DNA from: Microthrix sp041394405
GTDB taxonomy: Bacteria; Actinomycetota; Acidimicrobiia; Acidimicrobiales; Microtrichaceae
Assembly: GCA_041394405.1 (NCBI GenBank)
Contig: JAWKIF010000007.1
Location: 558,001 to 622,000, forward strand
DNA: 64,000 nt
Direction: 5' to 3'
Positions 1 to 8,020 of this stretch are shown here, piece after piece. The translations under genes were made by a program, and so were the position numbers. The notes beneath the pieces were generated by a model, which worked only from the letters and a program-made list of their open reading frames with translations, made no database searches and was not told where the DNA came from. Each line of letters starts with the position of its first letter. Positions within the stretch are counted from its first letter, which is position 1.

Positions 1-311
1 TGCTCAACACGTCGCTCACGGTACGGGGCGGCGCGGCGGCCTCGCACCAAGGCAAGGGGTGGGAGACCTTCACCGACCGGGTCATCGCACTGGCCGGCGC
101 CAAGGAACAACGCGTGGTGTTTGTGTTGTGGGGCGCCGCCGCCCGCCGGAAGAAGGCCTTGGTGGACGAACGACGCCACGTGGTGATCGAGTCGCCGCAC
201 CCCTCGCCCCTGTCGGCCCATCGCGGGTTCTTCGGTTCCAAGCCCTTCAGCCGGGCCAATGCGGCATTGACGGAGGTAGGCCGCACGCCCATCGACTGGT
301 GCGTGGGCTGA
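1..311 (+). CDS. ung: Uracil-DNA glycosylase, C-terminal part (5' end outside window)
   Basis: This is the last 102 or so codons of a family-1 uracil-DNA glycosylase, the base-excision repair enzyme that removes uracil from DNA. The reading frame is open from position 3 to a TGA at 309-311. The visible part carries the family's DNA-intercalation loop, HPSPLSAHRGFFGSKPFSRAN, where the first His is the conserved catalytic/minor-groove residue. Upstream are the typical LNTSLTVRGG strand, the SHxxxGWExFTD helix and a VVFVLWG strand. The start codon and the catalytic Asp loop lie outside the window. The family assignment is secure because the motif is nearly invariant. Confidence 0.93.
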   Translation, partial: LNTSLTVRGGAAASHQGKGWETFTDRVIALAGAKEQRVVFVLWGAAARRKKALVDERRHVVIESPHPSPLSAHRGFFGSKPFSRANAALTEVGRTPIDWCVG

Positions 312-366
312 TCCGGCCAGCGAAACCAGGCGACCCGCCGGCGAGGCTCGGGCCACACTGGGCCCC

Positions 367-1686
367 ATGCGCAGCGACCCGCGGTGGGACTCCGAGATCC
401 TGGGCCTCGCGGTACCCGCCGCGGCCACGCTGGCCGCCGAGCCCGCCTACCTGCTGACCGACACGGCGCTGGTGGGCACGCTGGGCACCGAGGCGCTGGC
501 CAGCCTGGCCGTGGCCAACACCATCATCTTGGCGGCCTACACCATCTTCATCTTCCTCACGTTCGCCACCACGGCGGCCGTGGCCCGCCTGCTCGGCGCC
601 CACCGGCGGCGCGATGCCGCCGAGGAGGGGGTGACCGCCACCTGGTTGGGTGCCCTGCTGGGCGCGGCGGTGGCCGTGGTGGTGCTGCCGCTGGCCCCGT
701 CGCTCGTTCGGCTCTTCGGGGCCGAACCCGAGGTGGCGGCCGGCGCGGTCACCTACCTGCGCATCTCCAGCGCCGGTTTTCCGGCACTGCTCATCGTGAT
801 GGCCGGGGCCGGCTTCCGACGGGGCCACCACGACACCCGGTCGCCGCTGTACGTCGGGCTGGGCACCGCTGCGATCAACCTGGTGATCGAGGTGGTGTTG
901 CTGCTGGTGCTCGACTTCGGCATCGGTGCCTCGGCGCTGTCGACGGTGGCGGCCCAGTGGGTGGGTGCGCTGGTGTACGTGGCTCTCGTGGCGGCCGAGG
1001 CGCGTCGACACGGCGTGGGCCTGACACCGCACTTTGGCCGCATCGGGGCCCAGCTTCGGGTGGGCTCGGCTCTCATCGTGCGCACCGTGGCGCTGCGGTC
1101 CATCTTCCTCATGGCGGTGGCGGTGGCCGGGCGGATGGGCACGGTGGAGCTGGCTGCCTACCAGGTGGGCATCGGCATCTGGACCTTCCTGGCGTTCGCC
1201 TACGACGGCATCGAGACCGCCGGGCAGGCGCTGGTGGCCCGGGAGCTGGGCGGAGATCGGGCGGCTGCGGCGCGTTCCGCCGCGGGCCGGGTGCTGGCCT
1301 GGGCGGTCGTCGCCTCGCTGGTGCTGGGCCTGGCCACCATCGCCGGACACCGCCTGATCGCGGGCCGGTTCAGCACCGATCCGGCAGTGGTGGCCGCCAT
1401 TGCCGGAGCGTTGCTGTGGGTGGGAGCCGGCCAGCCGGTCGCCGGTCCGGCCTTCGCCTACGACGGCGTGCTCGTGGGGGCCGGCGATCTGCGGTTCCTG
1501 GCCGTTGCCATGCTGGCGGTCGCCGCCACGTTCGCCGTCGGGGCCGCCCTCACCGTGGCAACCGGGGCCGGCCTGTGGGCGTTGTGGGCCACCCTCACGG
1601 TGGCCATGGTGGTGCGCACCGCCGTGATGAGCTGGCGGTTCCGGTCCGGAGCGTGGGTGCGCACTGGGGCGGCGGCTGCGGTCTAG
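367..1686 (+). CDS. MATE family multidrug/cation efflux transporter (DinF-like)
   Basis: A 439-residue integral membrane protein, the usual MATE length, predicted to export organic cations or drugs in exchange for Na+ or H+. The N-terminus (DSEILGLAVPAAATLAAEP) and the following TDTALVGTLGTEALASLAVAN match the first two helices of the DinF branch. About twelve hydrophobic segments follow, arranged as two pseudo-symmetric halves; the second half opens near residue 235 with RTVALRSIFLMAVAVAGR. It starts 55 bases after ung and lies on the same strand, so it may be cotranscribed. Substrate cannot be told from sequence. A small GC hairpin follows the stop codon. Confidence 0.88.
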   Translation: MRSDPRWDSEILGLAVPAAATLAAEPAYLLTDTALVGTLGTEALASLAVANTIILAAYTIFIFLTFATTAAVARLLGAHRRRDAAEEGVTATWLGALLGAAVAVVVLPLAPSLVRLFGAEPEVAAGAVTYLRISSAGFPALLIVMAGAGFRRGHHDTRSPLYVGLGTAAINLVIEVVLLLVLDFGIGASALSTVAAQWVGALVYVALVAAEARRHGVGLTPHFGRIGAQLRVGSALIVRTVALRSIFLMAVAVAGRMGTVELAAYQVGIGIWTFLAFAYDGIETAGQALVARELGGDRAAAARSAAGRVLAWAVVASLVLGLATIAGHRLIAGRFSTDPAVVAAIAGALLWVGAGQPVAGPAFAYDGVLVGAGDLRFLAVAMLAVAATFAVGAALTVATGAGLWALWATLTVAMVVRTAVMSWRFRSGAWVRTGAAAAV

Positions 1687-1692
1687 GACCTC

Positions 1693-1708
1693 CGCCCGCT
1701 TCCGGGCG
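1693..1708 (+). terminator. Short GC hairpin after the MATE gene
   Basis: CGCCCG, a CTTC tetraloop and CGGGCG form a perfect 6-bp stem seven bases after the MATE stop codon. There is no T-run, so it is at best a weak or Rho-assisted terminator, or an mRNA 3'-end stabiliser. Confidence 0.3.
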
Positions 1709-1763
1709 CTGCCCGATCTGACGAACGGCTGCAGCCGACGACGTCGCGGGGCAAGATGGTGAC

Positions 1764-2441
1764 GTGGGACCACGACGAGCGAGCATCAGCATCCACACCC
1801 AACCACGCCGCCTCGCCGGCCTCGCCTCCGGTGGGGCCGCCCTCGTGGTGATGATGGCGCCCGTCGCGTGCGGCAACGACATCAGCCCCGCCGAGAACAC
1901 CTCGACCACGGCATCGCCCACCACCGTCGTGGTGGTGACCAGCGTGGTCACCGTGCCCGAGACGGCGGCCGCCCCAACCACGACGGCCACATCTCAAACC
2001 ACGACGGCCGCCACCGCACCGCAGGGCGCGCTGGACTGGGACGGTGTTCGCTACGACTTCGGCAAAATCGCCGGCCTGAGCAGCAACGAGAACCAGGACC
2101 TCATCACCTTCGACCGCTACCAGCTCTACGACAACAACGGTGATCTTCAGTCGGCCGCCGACTTCACCGAGGAGCCGATCGTGGTGGGCAACAGCGACGT
2201 TCCCTGGGTGAACGAGAACCCCAAGGAGCGAACCTACGTGCTGCACCCGGAGGCCGAGGTGCTCACCCTCGCCAACCCCGGCGAGCTGGAGTGCGGCGGC
2301 AGCGCCGGCGACCCGCCGGCCTGGCAGTCCAACACCGTCGAGGATCTGTTCACCATGGGCACGCCCGAAAGCACCCAGGTGTCGCTGATGTTCAACGACG
2401 ACGGCCTGGTCACCCTGGTGCGCATCTCCGAGAGTTGCTGA
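1764..2441 (+). CDS. Secreted protein, possible lipoprotein, Thr-rich linker
   Basis: A 225-residue exported protein of unknown function. The GTG start at 1764 gives an N-terminus with several Arg residues, then a hydrophobic stretch (LAGLASGGAALVVMMAPVAC). The Cys could be a lipidation site, but the residue at -3 is Pro, which is unusual for a lipobox, so plain secretion is also possible. Residues about 45-95 are a Thr/Val/Ala-rich low-complexity linker, typical of actinobacterial exported proteins. The last 130 residues form a small soluble domain with no family I recognise (begins LDWDGVRYDFGKIAG). Its 3' end overlaps the convergent gene by 32 bases. Confidence 0.7.
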   Translation: MGPRRASISIHTQPRRLAGLASGGAALVVMMAPVACGNDISPAENTSTTASPTTVVVVTSVVTVPETAAAPTTTATSQTTTAATAPQGALDWDGVRYDFGKIAGLSSNENQDLITFDRYQLYDNNGDLQSAADFTEEPIVVGNSDVPWVNENPKERTYVLHPEAEVLTLANPGELECGGSAGDPPAWQSNTVEDLFTMGTPESTQVSLMFNDDGLVTLVRISESC

Positions 2442-2877
2442 GGCAGTCGGAGGAACGCGCCGTGGCCGGGAGGCCTGCCTGTTGCGCCAGCCAGGCCCGG
2501 TGCTCGCGGCGCAGCTCTACGGGCAGGCGGCTCAGCTGCCGCAGGCTGAGGGGCGCCAGCCCCGGACGGAACTCCGCCACCGACTCGTTCAGCCGTCGGG
2601 CCAGCTGGAAGGTCTCCAACCGCTTCAGGCTGCGCCGCAGCGGCGACTGGCGAGCCGTGCCCGCCCCAAGGCCCAACCTGATGGACAGCTCGTCGGCCCC
2701 GATGTCGAAGGCCCCGCCCCTCGCGGTCAACTCGCTGTTCGCCCAGCGCAGCAGCCACAGGGCCGACGGGCCGATCACGGGCAGCCAGAACCGCTCCGCG
2801 TAGGCGCCGTGTGGTGACTCGGCGTCGCCGGTGGCCACGTCCCAGCGGCGAATCGTGAGCGTGGCGGCGAGGTGCAT
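2410..2877 (-). CDS. Hypothetical protein, possible helix-turn-helix-like domain
   Basis: A 155-residue protein with no family name I can assign. The start is set at the ATG at 2877 because an open frame continues upstream only as antisense of the acetyltransferase gene. The core looks like a small winged-helix fold: a hydrophobic helix (LPVIGPSALWLLRWANSEL), then DIGADELSIRLGLGAG and SPLRRSLKRLETFQLARRL. That arrangement resembles helix-turn-helix proteins with a basic recognition helix, but this is inference. The Pro-Leu-Arg-rich C-terminus overlaps the 3' end of the convergent secreted-protein gene by 32 bases. It is divergent from the Eis-like gene, with about 100 bases between start codons. 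Confidence 0.58.
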   Translation of the reverse strand: MHLAATLTIRRWDVATGDAESPHGAYAERFWLPVIGPSALWLLRWANSELTARGGAFDIGADELSIRLGLGAGTARQSPLRRSLKRLETFQLARRLNESVAEFRPGLAPLSLRQLSRLPVELRREHRAWLAQQAGLPATARSSDCLSNSRRCAPG

Positions 2878-2982
2878 GCGCGAGGTCCTGACGGGGGTGG
2901 GAGGTCGGCGCGGGCCACCGTAGGAACGACCACGGCGCAAGTCGATGGGGACCGCGACCCGCTGCGCCCTACCGTGAGCAAC

Positions 2983-4257
2983 ATGGCCGCCGACCCGACC
3001 CGCTGGCACCCCACCGCCGTGCCGCCCGCGCAGCAGGGCCCGTGGATGCAGGCGGCGGCCGTGGGCTTTGGGTACACCCGCCCGTCCAGCCAGCTCGCCG
3101 CCGGGGACATCGAGCGTCTGGGACGGCGCGCGTGGGCGGTCCGAGACGGCGACCGGATCGTGGGCACCTCGGCCGACCTCACCTGGGCGCTCACGCTGCC
3201 CGGCGGCGCCGCGGTGCCCGTCGGCGCCATCACGACGGTCACCACGCGGGCCTCCCACCGACGCCGCGGCGTGCTCACCGCCATGATGGGGGCCCAACTG
3301 GGTGCCCTGCGCGACGAGGGAGCGGCTGCGGCCGTGCTCACTGCGTCGGAGGGCGGCATCTATGGCCGCTTCGGCTTCGGCGTGGCGTGCTCCACGAACC
3401 GCATCGAGGCACCCACCTACGCCTCCGGGCTCGCCCACCCGGTCGGCGACATCACCCTGGACGTCGCCTCGGAGCTTCGCGACGACATGGTGTCGTTCCG
3501 TCGGCAGGTGGCCGCCGCCCGGCCGGGCACCCTCGAACGCCCGGAGGCCTGGTGGGACCTGCTGGTGCTGGGGCCACAGGAGACCTTCGAGGGAGGCGGC
3601 GACCTGTTTGCGTCGGTGCACCGCAACGAGGGCGGATCGGTGGATGGCTATGCGCTGTGGCGCCTGGGGGGCCAGTGGGGCACCCGCGTGGTGAACGTTC
3701 GGGAGCTCCACACGCTCGACCCCGCCGTTGAGCTGGCGCTGTTTCGCCACTGCGCCGAGCTGGACCTGAGCGAGACGGTGAGCTGGAACACCGCGCCGCC
3801 CGATACCCCCATCCCGGCTGCCACCGCCGACCCTCGGCGATGCCGGGTGACCGAGCGACGCGATCAGCTGTGGCTGTGCCCGATCGACCCGGCCGGACTG
3901 CTGGCCGCCCGCTCCTATGCGGCGCCGCTCGACGTCACCCTCAGCATCGAGGGCGTGACGACCGGATGGTCGGCGCCTCCCCTCACGGTGCGAGTCTCGG
4001 CCCAACCCGGCGACGCCGCCACGGTGGTCGTGCTCGACGAACGCCCGGGAGGCGTCGCGGCGCCGTCGCCGGGGCGGCCACCACCGGCCGAGTTGACCTG
4101 CGACCGAGCAGCGCTGGGCATGGCGCTGCTGGGCACCACGTCCTGGCGAACCCTGGCGGCGGCCGGTCGGGCGAGGGCGGTCGACCCGTCGGTCCTCGCC
4201 GCAGCCGACGCAGCCTTCGCCTCCCACCCGGCCGCCAACAGCCAGGACTACTTCTAG
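2983..4257 (+). CDS. Eis-like GNAT N-acetyltransferase
   Basis: A 424-residue protein of the Eis family, acetyltransferases that use acetyl-CoA to modify amines; mycobacterial Eis acetylates aminoglycosides. The N-terminal GNAT domain carries the acetyl-CoA loop RRRGVLTAMM at about residues 92-102. The segment EGGIYGRFGFGVA places a Tyr at residue 127, matching the catalytic Tyr of Eis (Tyr126 in M. tuberculosis). The chain ends in Phe, and the family uses its C-terminal carboxylate as a base. The last 120 residues fit the SCP2-like C-terminal domain. Start is the ATG at 2983; an in-frame GTG at 2974 is possible. Its stop lies 7 bases before the convergent aminopeptidase stop. Confidence 0.87.
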   Translation: MAADPTRWHPTAVPPAQQGPWMQAAAVGFGYTRPSSQLAAGDIERLGRRAWAVRDGDRIVGTSADLTWALTLPGGAAVPVGAITTVTTRASHRRRGVLTAMMGAQLGALRDEGAAAAVLTASEGGIYGRFGFGVACSTNRIEAPTYASGLAHPVGDITLDVASELRDDMVSFRRQVAAARPGTLERPEAWWDLLVLGPQETFEGGGDLFASVHRNEGGSVDGYALWRLGGQWGTRVVNVRELHTLDPAVELALFRHCAELDLSETVSWNTAPPDTPIPAATADPRRCRVTERRDQLWLCPIDPAGLLAARSYAAPLDVTLSIEGVTTGWSAPPLTVRVSAQPGDAATVVVLDERPGGVAAPSPGRPPPAELTCDRAALGMALLGTTSWRTLAAAGRARAVDPSVLAAADAAFASHPAANSQDYF

Positions 4258-4264
4258 ACAGCCA

Positions 4265-5731
4265 TCACGGCGCCTCGAAACGCTCCGCCAGGCGGAGCAG
4301 CGTGCGCACCCCGAACCCCGTGGCGCCTCGTGGCTGGCCCGGGCCTCCCTCGTCGCTCCAACCGGTGCCGGCAATGTCCAGGTGGGCCCACGGCAGACCC
4401 TCGGGCACGAACTCTGCCAGGAACAGCCCGGCGTGCAGCGCGCCCCCGTAGCGGTCGCCCGCGACGTTCTTCAGGTCGGCCACCGGGCTGTCGAGGGCGG
4501 AGCGGTACTCCTCGTGGAGCGGCAGCTTCCACACCAATTCGCCCGCCCACGCCGCCGCGGCGTCAACCTGGTCCAGGAACCCGTCGTGGTTGCCCATGAG
4601 CCCGGCGATCCGTTTGCCCAGCGCCACCATGACGGCGCCGGTGAGGGTGGCCACGTCGACGACGGCATCGGGCTTGGCCTCGCCCGCCAACGACAGGGCG
4701 TCGGCCAACACCAGGCGGCCCTCGGCATCGGTGTTGAGCACCTCCACCGTCTTGCCGTTGCGGGCGGTGAACACGTCGCCGGGCCGCTGGGCGTCGGGCC
4801 CCGGCATGTTGTCGGTCAGGGGCACGAACGCCGACACACGCTGGCGCACCTTCAGGGCGGGCAGGGCGCACATGGCGGCCAGCACGGCAGCGGCCCCGCC
4901 CTTGTCCATCTTCATGGTGGCCATGCCGTCGGCGGTCTTCAGCGAGAGGCCGCCGGAATCGAAGGTGATGCCCTTGCCCACCAGCGCCAGATGGGCACCC
5001 GAGCCGTCGCCGGCCTTGCTCGAGCCGTTGGGCTGATAGCTCAGCTGGATGAACCGGGGCGGGTGGGTCGACCCGCTGTTGACGGCCATCAGGCCGCCCA
5101 ACTTGGCCTTGGCGATGGCCTTCTCGTCCCACAGCGTGACCCCGAGGCCGGCCGCCATCGCCCGCTCCACGACCACCTTGGCGAGGGCGGCGGGGGTGGC
5201 CGATCCGCCCGGCTCGTTGGCCAGGTCGCGTGCGAACGCAATGGCCTCGCCCACCACGCGACCCCGCTGGACACCCGAGGACAGCTCGCGGCCCAGCTTC
5301 GACACCACCACGATGTCCCGCAGCCTCACCTCCGAGGCCTTGTAGCGGTCGTAGCAGTAGGCGCCCGAAGCCAGCCCCTCGGCCAGGGCCTGGCCCGCGG
5401 CGCGGGGATCCAACAGGTCGGAGGAGGCATCGGGATAGTCGACGTTGAGGCGAGCGAACTTGGCCCCCGCCTGAGCGGCCACCGCTCCCGCCCGACGCAG
5501 CGCGTCCGGGCTGACGTCGGCCCGCTCGCCCAGGCCCACCACGATTCGCACCAGGTCGCCGTCGGCCGGCAACAACACGTGTGAGCCAACGGAGGCGTCG
5601 AAACCGACGGCATCCAGGTAGGCCCAATCCACCCCGTCGGTCTCGCTTCGCCCCGTGTCCACCAACACGACCAACGCGTCGGTGCGGATGGGCGGCTTGG
5701 CACTGACCTTGATCTTGGGCACCTCAGCCAT
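4265..5731 (-). CDS. pepA: Leucyl aminopeptidase (peptidase family M17)
   Basis: A 488-residue cytosolic metallo-aminopeptidase that removes N-terminal residues, preferring Leu, during peptide turnover. The family signature NTDAEGRLVLADAL sits at about residues 333-346 and supplies Asp and Glu ligands to the two-metal centre. The upstream GKGITFDSGGLSLK supplies the conserved Lys and Asp, and MKMDKGGAA another Asp. The N-terminal 160 residues are the less conserved regulatory domain; the C-terminus (LPWAHLDIAGTGW) is typical. Its start overlaps the 3' end of the cobalamin adenosyltransferase gene by 8 bases, so the two are probably one transcript. Confidence 0.96.
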   Translation of the reverse strand: MAEVPKIKVSAKPPIRTDALVVLVDTGRSETDGVDWAYLDAVGFDASVGSHVLLPADGDLVRIVVGLGERADVSPDALRRAGAVAAQAGAKFARLNVDYPDASSDLLDPRAAGQALAEGLASGAYCYDRYKASEVRLRDIVVVSKLGRELSSGVQRGRVVGEAIAFARDLANEPGGSATPAALAKVVVERAMAAGLGVTLWDEKAIAKAKLGGLMAVNSGSTHPPRFIQLSYQPNGSSKAGDGSGAHLALVGKGITFDSGGLSLKTADGMATMKMDKGGAAAVLAAMCALPALKVRQRVSAFVPLTDNMPGPDAQRPGDVFTARNGKTVEVLNTDAEGRLVLADALSLAGEAKPDAVVDVATLTGAVMVALGKRIAGLMGNHDGFLDQVDAAAAWAGELVWKLPLHEEYRSALDSPVADLKNVAGDRYGGALHAGLFLAEFVPEGLPWAHLDIAGTGWSDEGGPGQPRGATGFGVRTLLRLAERFEAP

Positions 5732-6329
5732 CCGAGGGCTCCTCGGAGTCGCCGGAGGCGTGGTCGCCTGCGGCGGCGGACCTCGCCGTGAGCGACTGGC
5801 CCTCCGCCCAACGGGCCAGCGTCCACAACAGGTCCGAGAGCCGGTTGAGGTAGGCCAGCACCTGGGCGCTCACGCCCTCGACGCCCAACGCCGACCGCTC
5901 GGCCCGGCGGGCGACCGTGCGGGCCACGTCCAGCTGGGCGGCCACCACCGACTCGCCCGGCACCACGAACTCGGTGGGCGGATCGAACAGCTCCGAGGTG
6001 GAGTCGATGAGGTGCTCCAGGCGGACCACCATGTCGCCGGTCACCTTGGTGGTGCCATCGTTGAGCTTGGCGTGGTTGGCGGGATCGGTGGCCAGTTCGG
6101 CCATCAGCACCCACAGGTCGCGGGCCAACGACACCAGGATCTCGTCGAACACACCGTGTCCGCCGGGGACCGACGGCGCATCCACCGCCAGGGCGCGAGC
6201 CAGGCCGATGTGGGCCTGCGCCTCGTCCACATCGCCGTAGGCAGCAGGTGCCGGAGCATCCTTGCGCACCCTGCCGCCATAGAAGAGGCCGGTGGTGCCG
6301 TCGTCGCCGGTGCGTGTGTAGACCTTCAC
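5724..6329 (-). CDS. PduO-type cob(I)alamin adenosyltransferase
   Basis: A 201-residue ATP:cob(I)alamin adenosyltransferase, which moves the adenosyl group of ATP to cobalt to make coenzyme B12. The N-terminal ATP-binding motif TRTGDDGTTGLFYGGRVRKD is characteristic of the PduO family, as are YGDVDEAQAHIG and the C-terminal AYLNRLSDLLWTLAR helix. Length is normal. It is upstream of and overlaps pepA by 8 bases. Methionine synthase at 17.5-21.1 kb uses the methyl form of the same cofactor, so the organism takes up or makes cobalamin. No cobalamin riboswitch is evident upstream. Confidence 0.93.
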   Translation of the reverse strand: MKVYTRTGDDGTTGLFYGGRVRKDAPAPAAYGDVDEAQAHIGLARALAVDAPSVPGGHGVFDEILVSLARDLWVLMAELATDPANHAKLNDGTTKVTGDMVVRLEHLIDSTSELFDPPTEFVVPGESVVAAQLDVARTVARRAERSALGVEGVSAQVLAYLNRLSDLLWTLARWAEGQSLTARSAAAGDHASGDSEEPSDG

Positions 6330-6429
6330 GGCTGCTCAGGCTACCGGCGGTCGCGTTGCAGGCCCGATCCGGCCCGGAGACGCCGGCCGATCCGCCCCGT
6401 TCGGGCCGCCGGTTCCCACAACTCGTGCA

Positions 6430-6475
6430 CCCCGTGAGGGTTGTGGGGTCTCTGGCACGTACAACCCTCACGGGG
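6430..6475. repeat. Dispersed palindromic repeat, copy A
   Basis: Two perfect 15-base arms, CCCCGTGAGGGTTGT and its reverse complement, flank a 16-base loop. Read on the minus strand the loop is ACGTGCCAGAGACCCC. Copies with the same arm core and loop occur at 39783-39821 and 40819-40860. This copy lies between divergent genes, so it is not simply a terminator. Confidence 0.8.
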
Positions 6476-6586
6476 CAACGATTCGGGAAGGATGATCCGG
6501 CCTCGGTTTCGCGCTGGTCAACGCACCTCGCGGACACTGTGACCCAACGCCCTTCCGCCATCCGGGCGCAGGCGACCAAGGAGGTC

Positions 6587-7887
6587 TTGAAACGGCGGTT
6601 GGCAAGCAGCACGGCGGCGATAGTCCTGGCAACGCTGGGCGCGGTCGGACTGGGCAGCTCCCCTGTGCGGTGCTGAACGGCGGGGGCGTGCGCTGCTGGG
6701 GCGAGAACGGAGATGGGCAACTGAGCGACGGCACCACGACCGGTTCGGCCGTGCCGGTTCCCGTGACTGGGATCACCACCGCCACCAAGGTTGCTGCCGG
6801 TGGCGGCCACACGTGCGCGCTGCTGGACGATGGCACCGTGTACTGCTGGGGTTCGAATACCAGCGGCCGGCTCGGCAACGGCTCCACCATCAGCTCGACC
6901 GTGCCGGTGATGGTCAGCGCCATCACCGATGCGGACCAGCTGGAGGTCAGCTGACACAGCTGTGTGGTGGAAGGCGGCATCGTCAAGTGCTGGGGCCCCA
7001 ACCACAACGGGCAGTTGGGCGACGGCTCCCAAACTGACTCCGCCGTGCCGGTGCAGGTGACCGGAATCACCGAAGCCACGGAGGTGTCGCTCGGCGACAG
7101 CCTCACGTGTACCCACATCCTCACCACCAAGAACAGTTGCTGGGGCAGCAACCCTGCCGGTCCGGGCGATGGATCCACCACCCAGTCGAACATCCCCATC
7201 GAGGTGACCAACATCTCCTCGTCGGTCTCGATGAGCGTCGGCGCCTTTCACGCCTGCAACGTGCGCGCACCGGGGACGGTGCAGTGTTGGGGTCATGGCT
7301 CCCAGGGCAGGTTGGGCAACGGCACCACGACCTCCTCGGCAACGCCGGTGGACGCCATCGGTATCAGCACAGCCACCGCGTTCGACGGCGGGATCTACCA
7401 CGGCTGCGCGCGCCTGGCCGATTCCTCGGCCCAGTGCTGGGGCCAGGGCGGCAGCGGCCGGCTGGGCACCGGAGGCACCGACAACGCCCTCACTCCCCAG
7501 CCGGTGCTCGCAGGGCTCTGTCGGACCGCGCCCGACCCCGGCTTCGGCGACGTGCCGTCGGGGAGCTACTACGAGAACGCTGTCGCCTGGCTGGCAGCCA
7601 TGGGGATCTCAACGGGTACCGGCCCCGGTGCCTACTCCCCCAACGACACCGTCAGCCGCGCGCAGATGGCGGTGTTCCTGCACCGGGCGTTCGGTTCGCC
7701 GACGGGGAGCCCGCCGCATTCCTTTGCCGACGTCCCATCGGGCAGCTACTACACCGACGCCGTGTCGTGGCTGGTCGACCAGGGCATCACCTCCGGCACG
7801 GGCCCGGGCACCTACTCTCCCAACGCCAACGTCAACCGAGCCCAGATCGCCGTCTTCCTCAACCGCCGAGGCTGCGGCGCCGGTTGA
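6587..7887 (+). pseudogene. Decayed RCC1-repeat/SLH surface protein
   Basis: A broken copy of the intact gene just downstream. A signal-peptide-like segment (LKRRLASSTAAIVLATLGAVG) is read in frame 2 from about 6587 and stops at 6674-6676. The RCC1 repeats begin in frame 1 (PCAVLNGGGVRCWG), so the junction has lost sequence and shifted frame. An in-frame TGA at 6952-6954 then cuts the repeat domain. The remaining frame runs to 7887 with six CWG-type RCC1 units in total and two SLH units (FGDVPSGSYY, FADVPSGSYY); the intact copy has seven and three. It ends RRGCGAG, like its neighbour. The start is uncertain; a fragment from GTG 6964 could still be translated. Confidence 0.8.
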
Positions 7888-8020
7888 GGAAGACCCCGAC
7901 GCACCCGGGCCTGGCGGAGAGAACGTGGCGACAGCGGGCGCTCGTTACGCGCTGGTTAACGCTCGCGAGTCACCGTTGGCTCGCGACACGAACAGCTTCA
8001 ACTGACGGGACCCGAAAAGC

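Noticed and set aside
6952..6954. TGA in the RCC1 repeats as selenocysteine or programmed read-through
   Set aside because: No selenocysteine element is apparent, and the gene also has a frameshift and a lost first blade, so a pseudogene is simpler.
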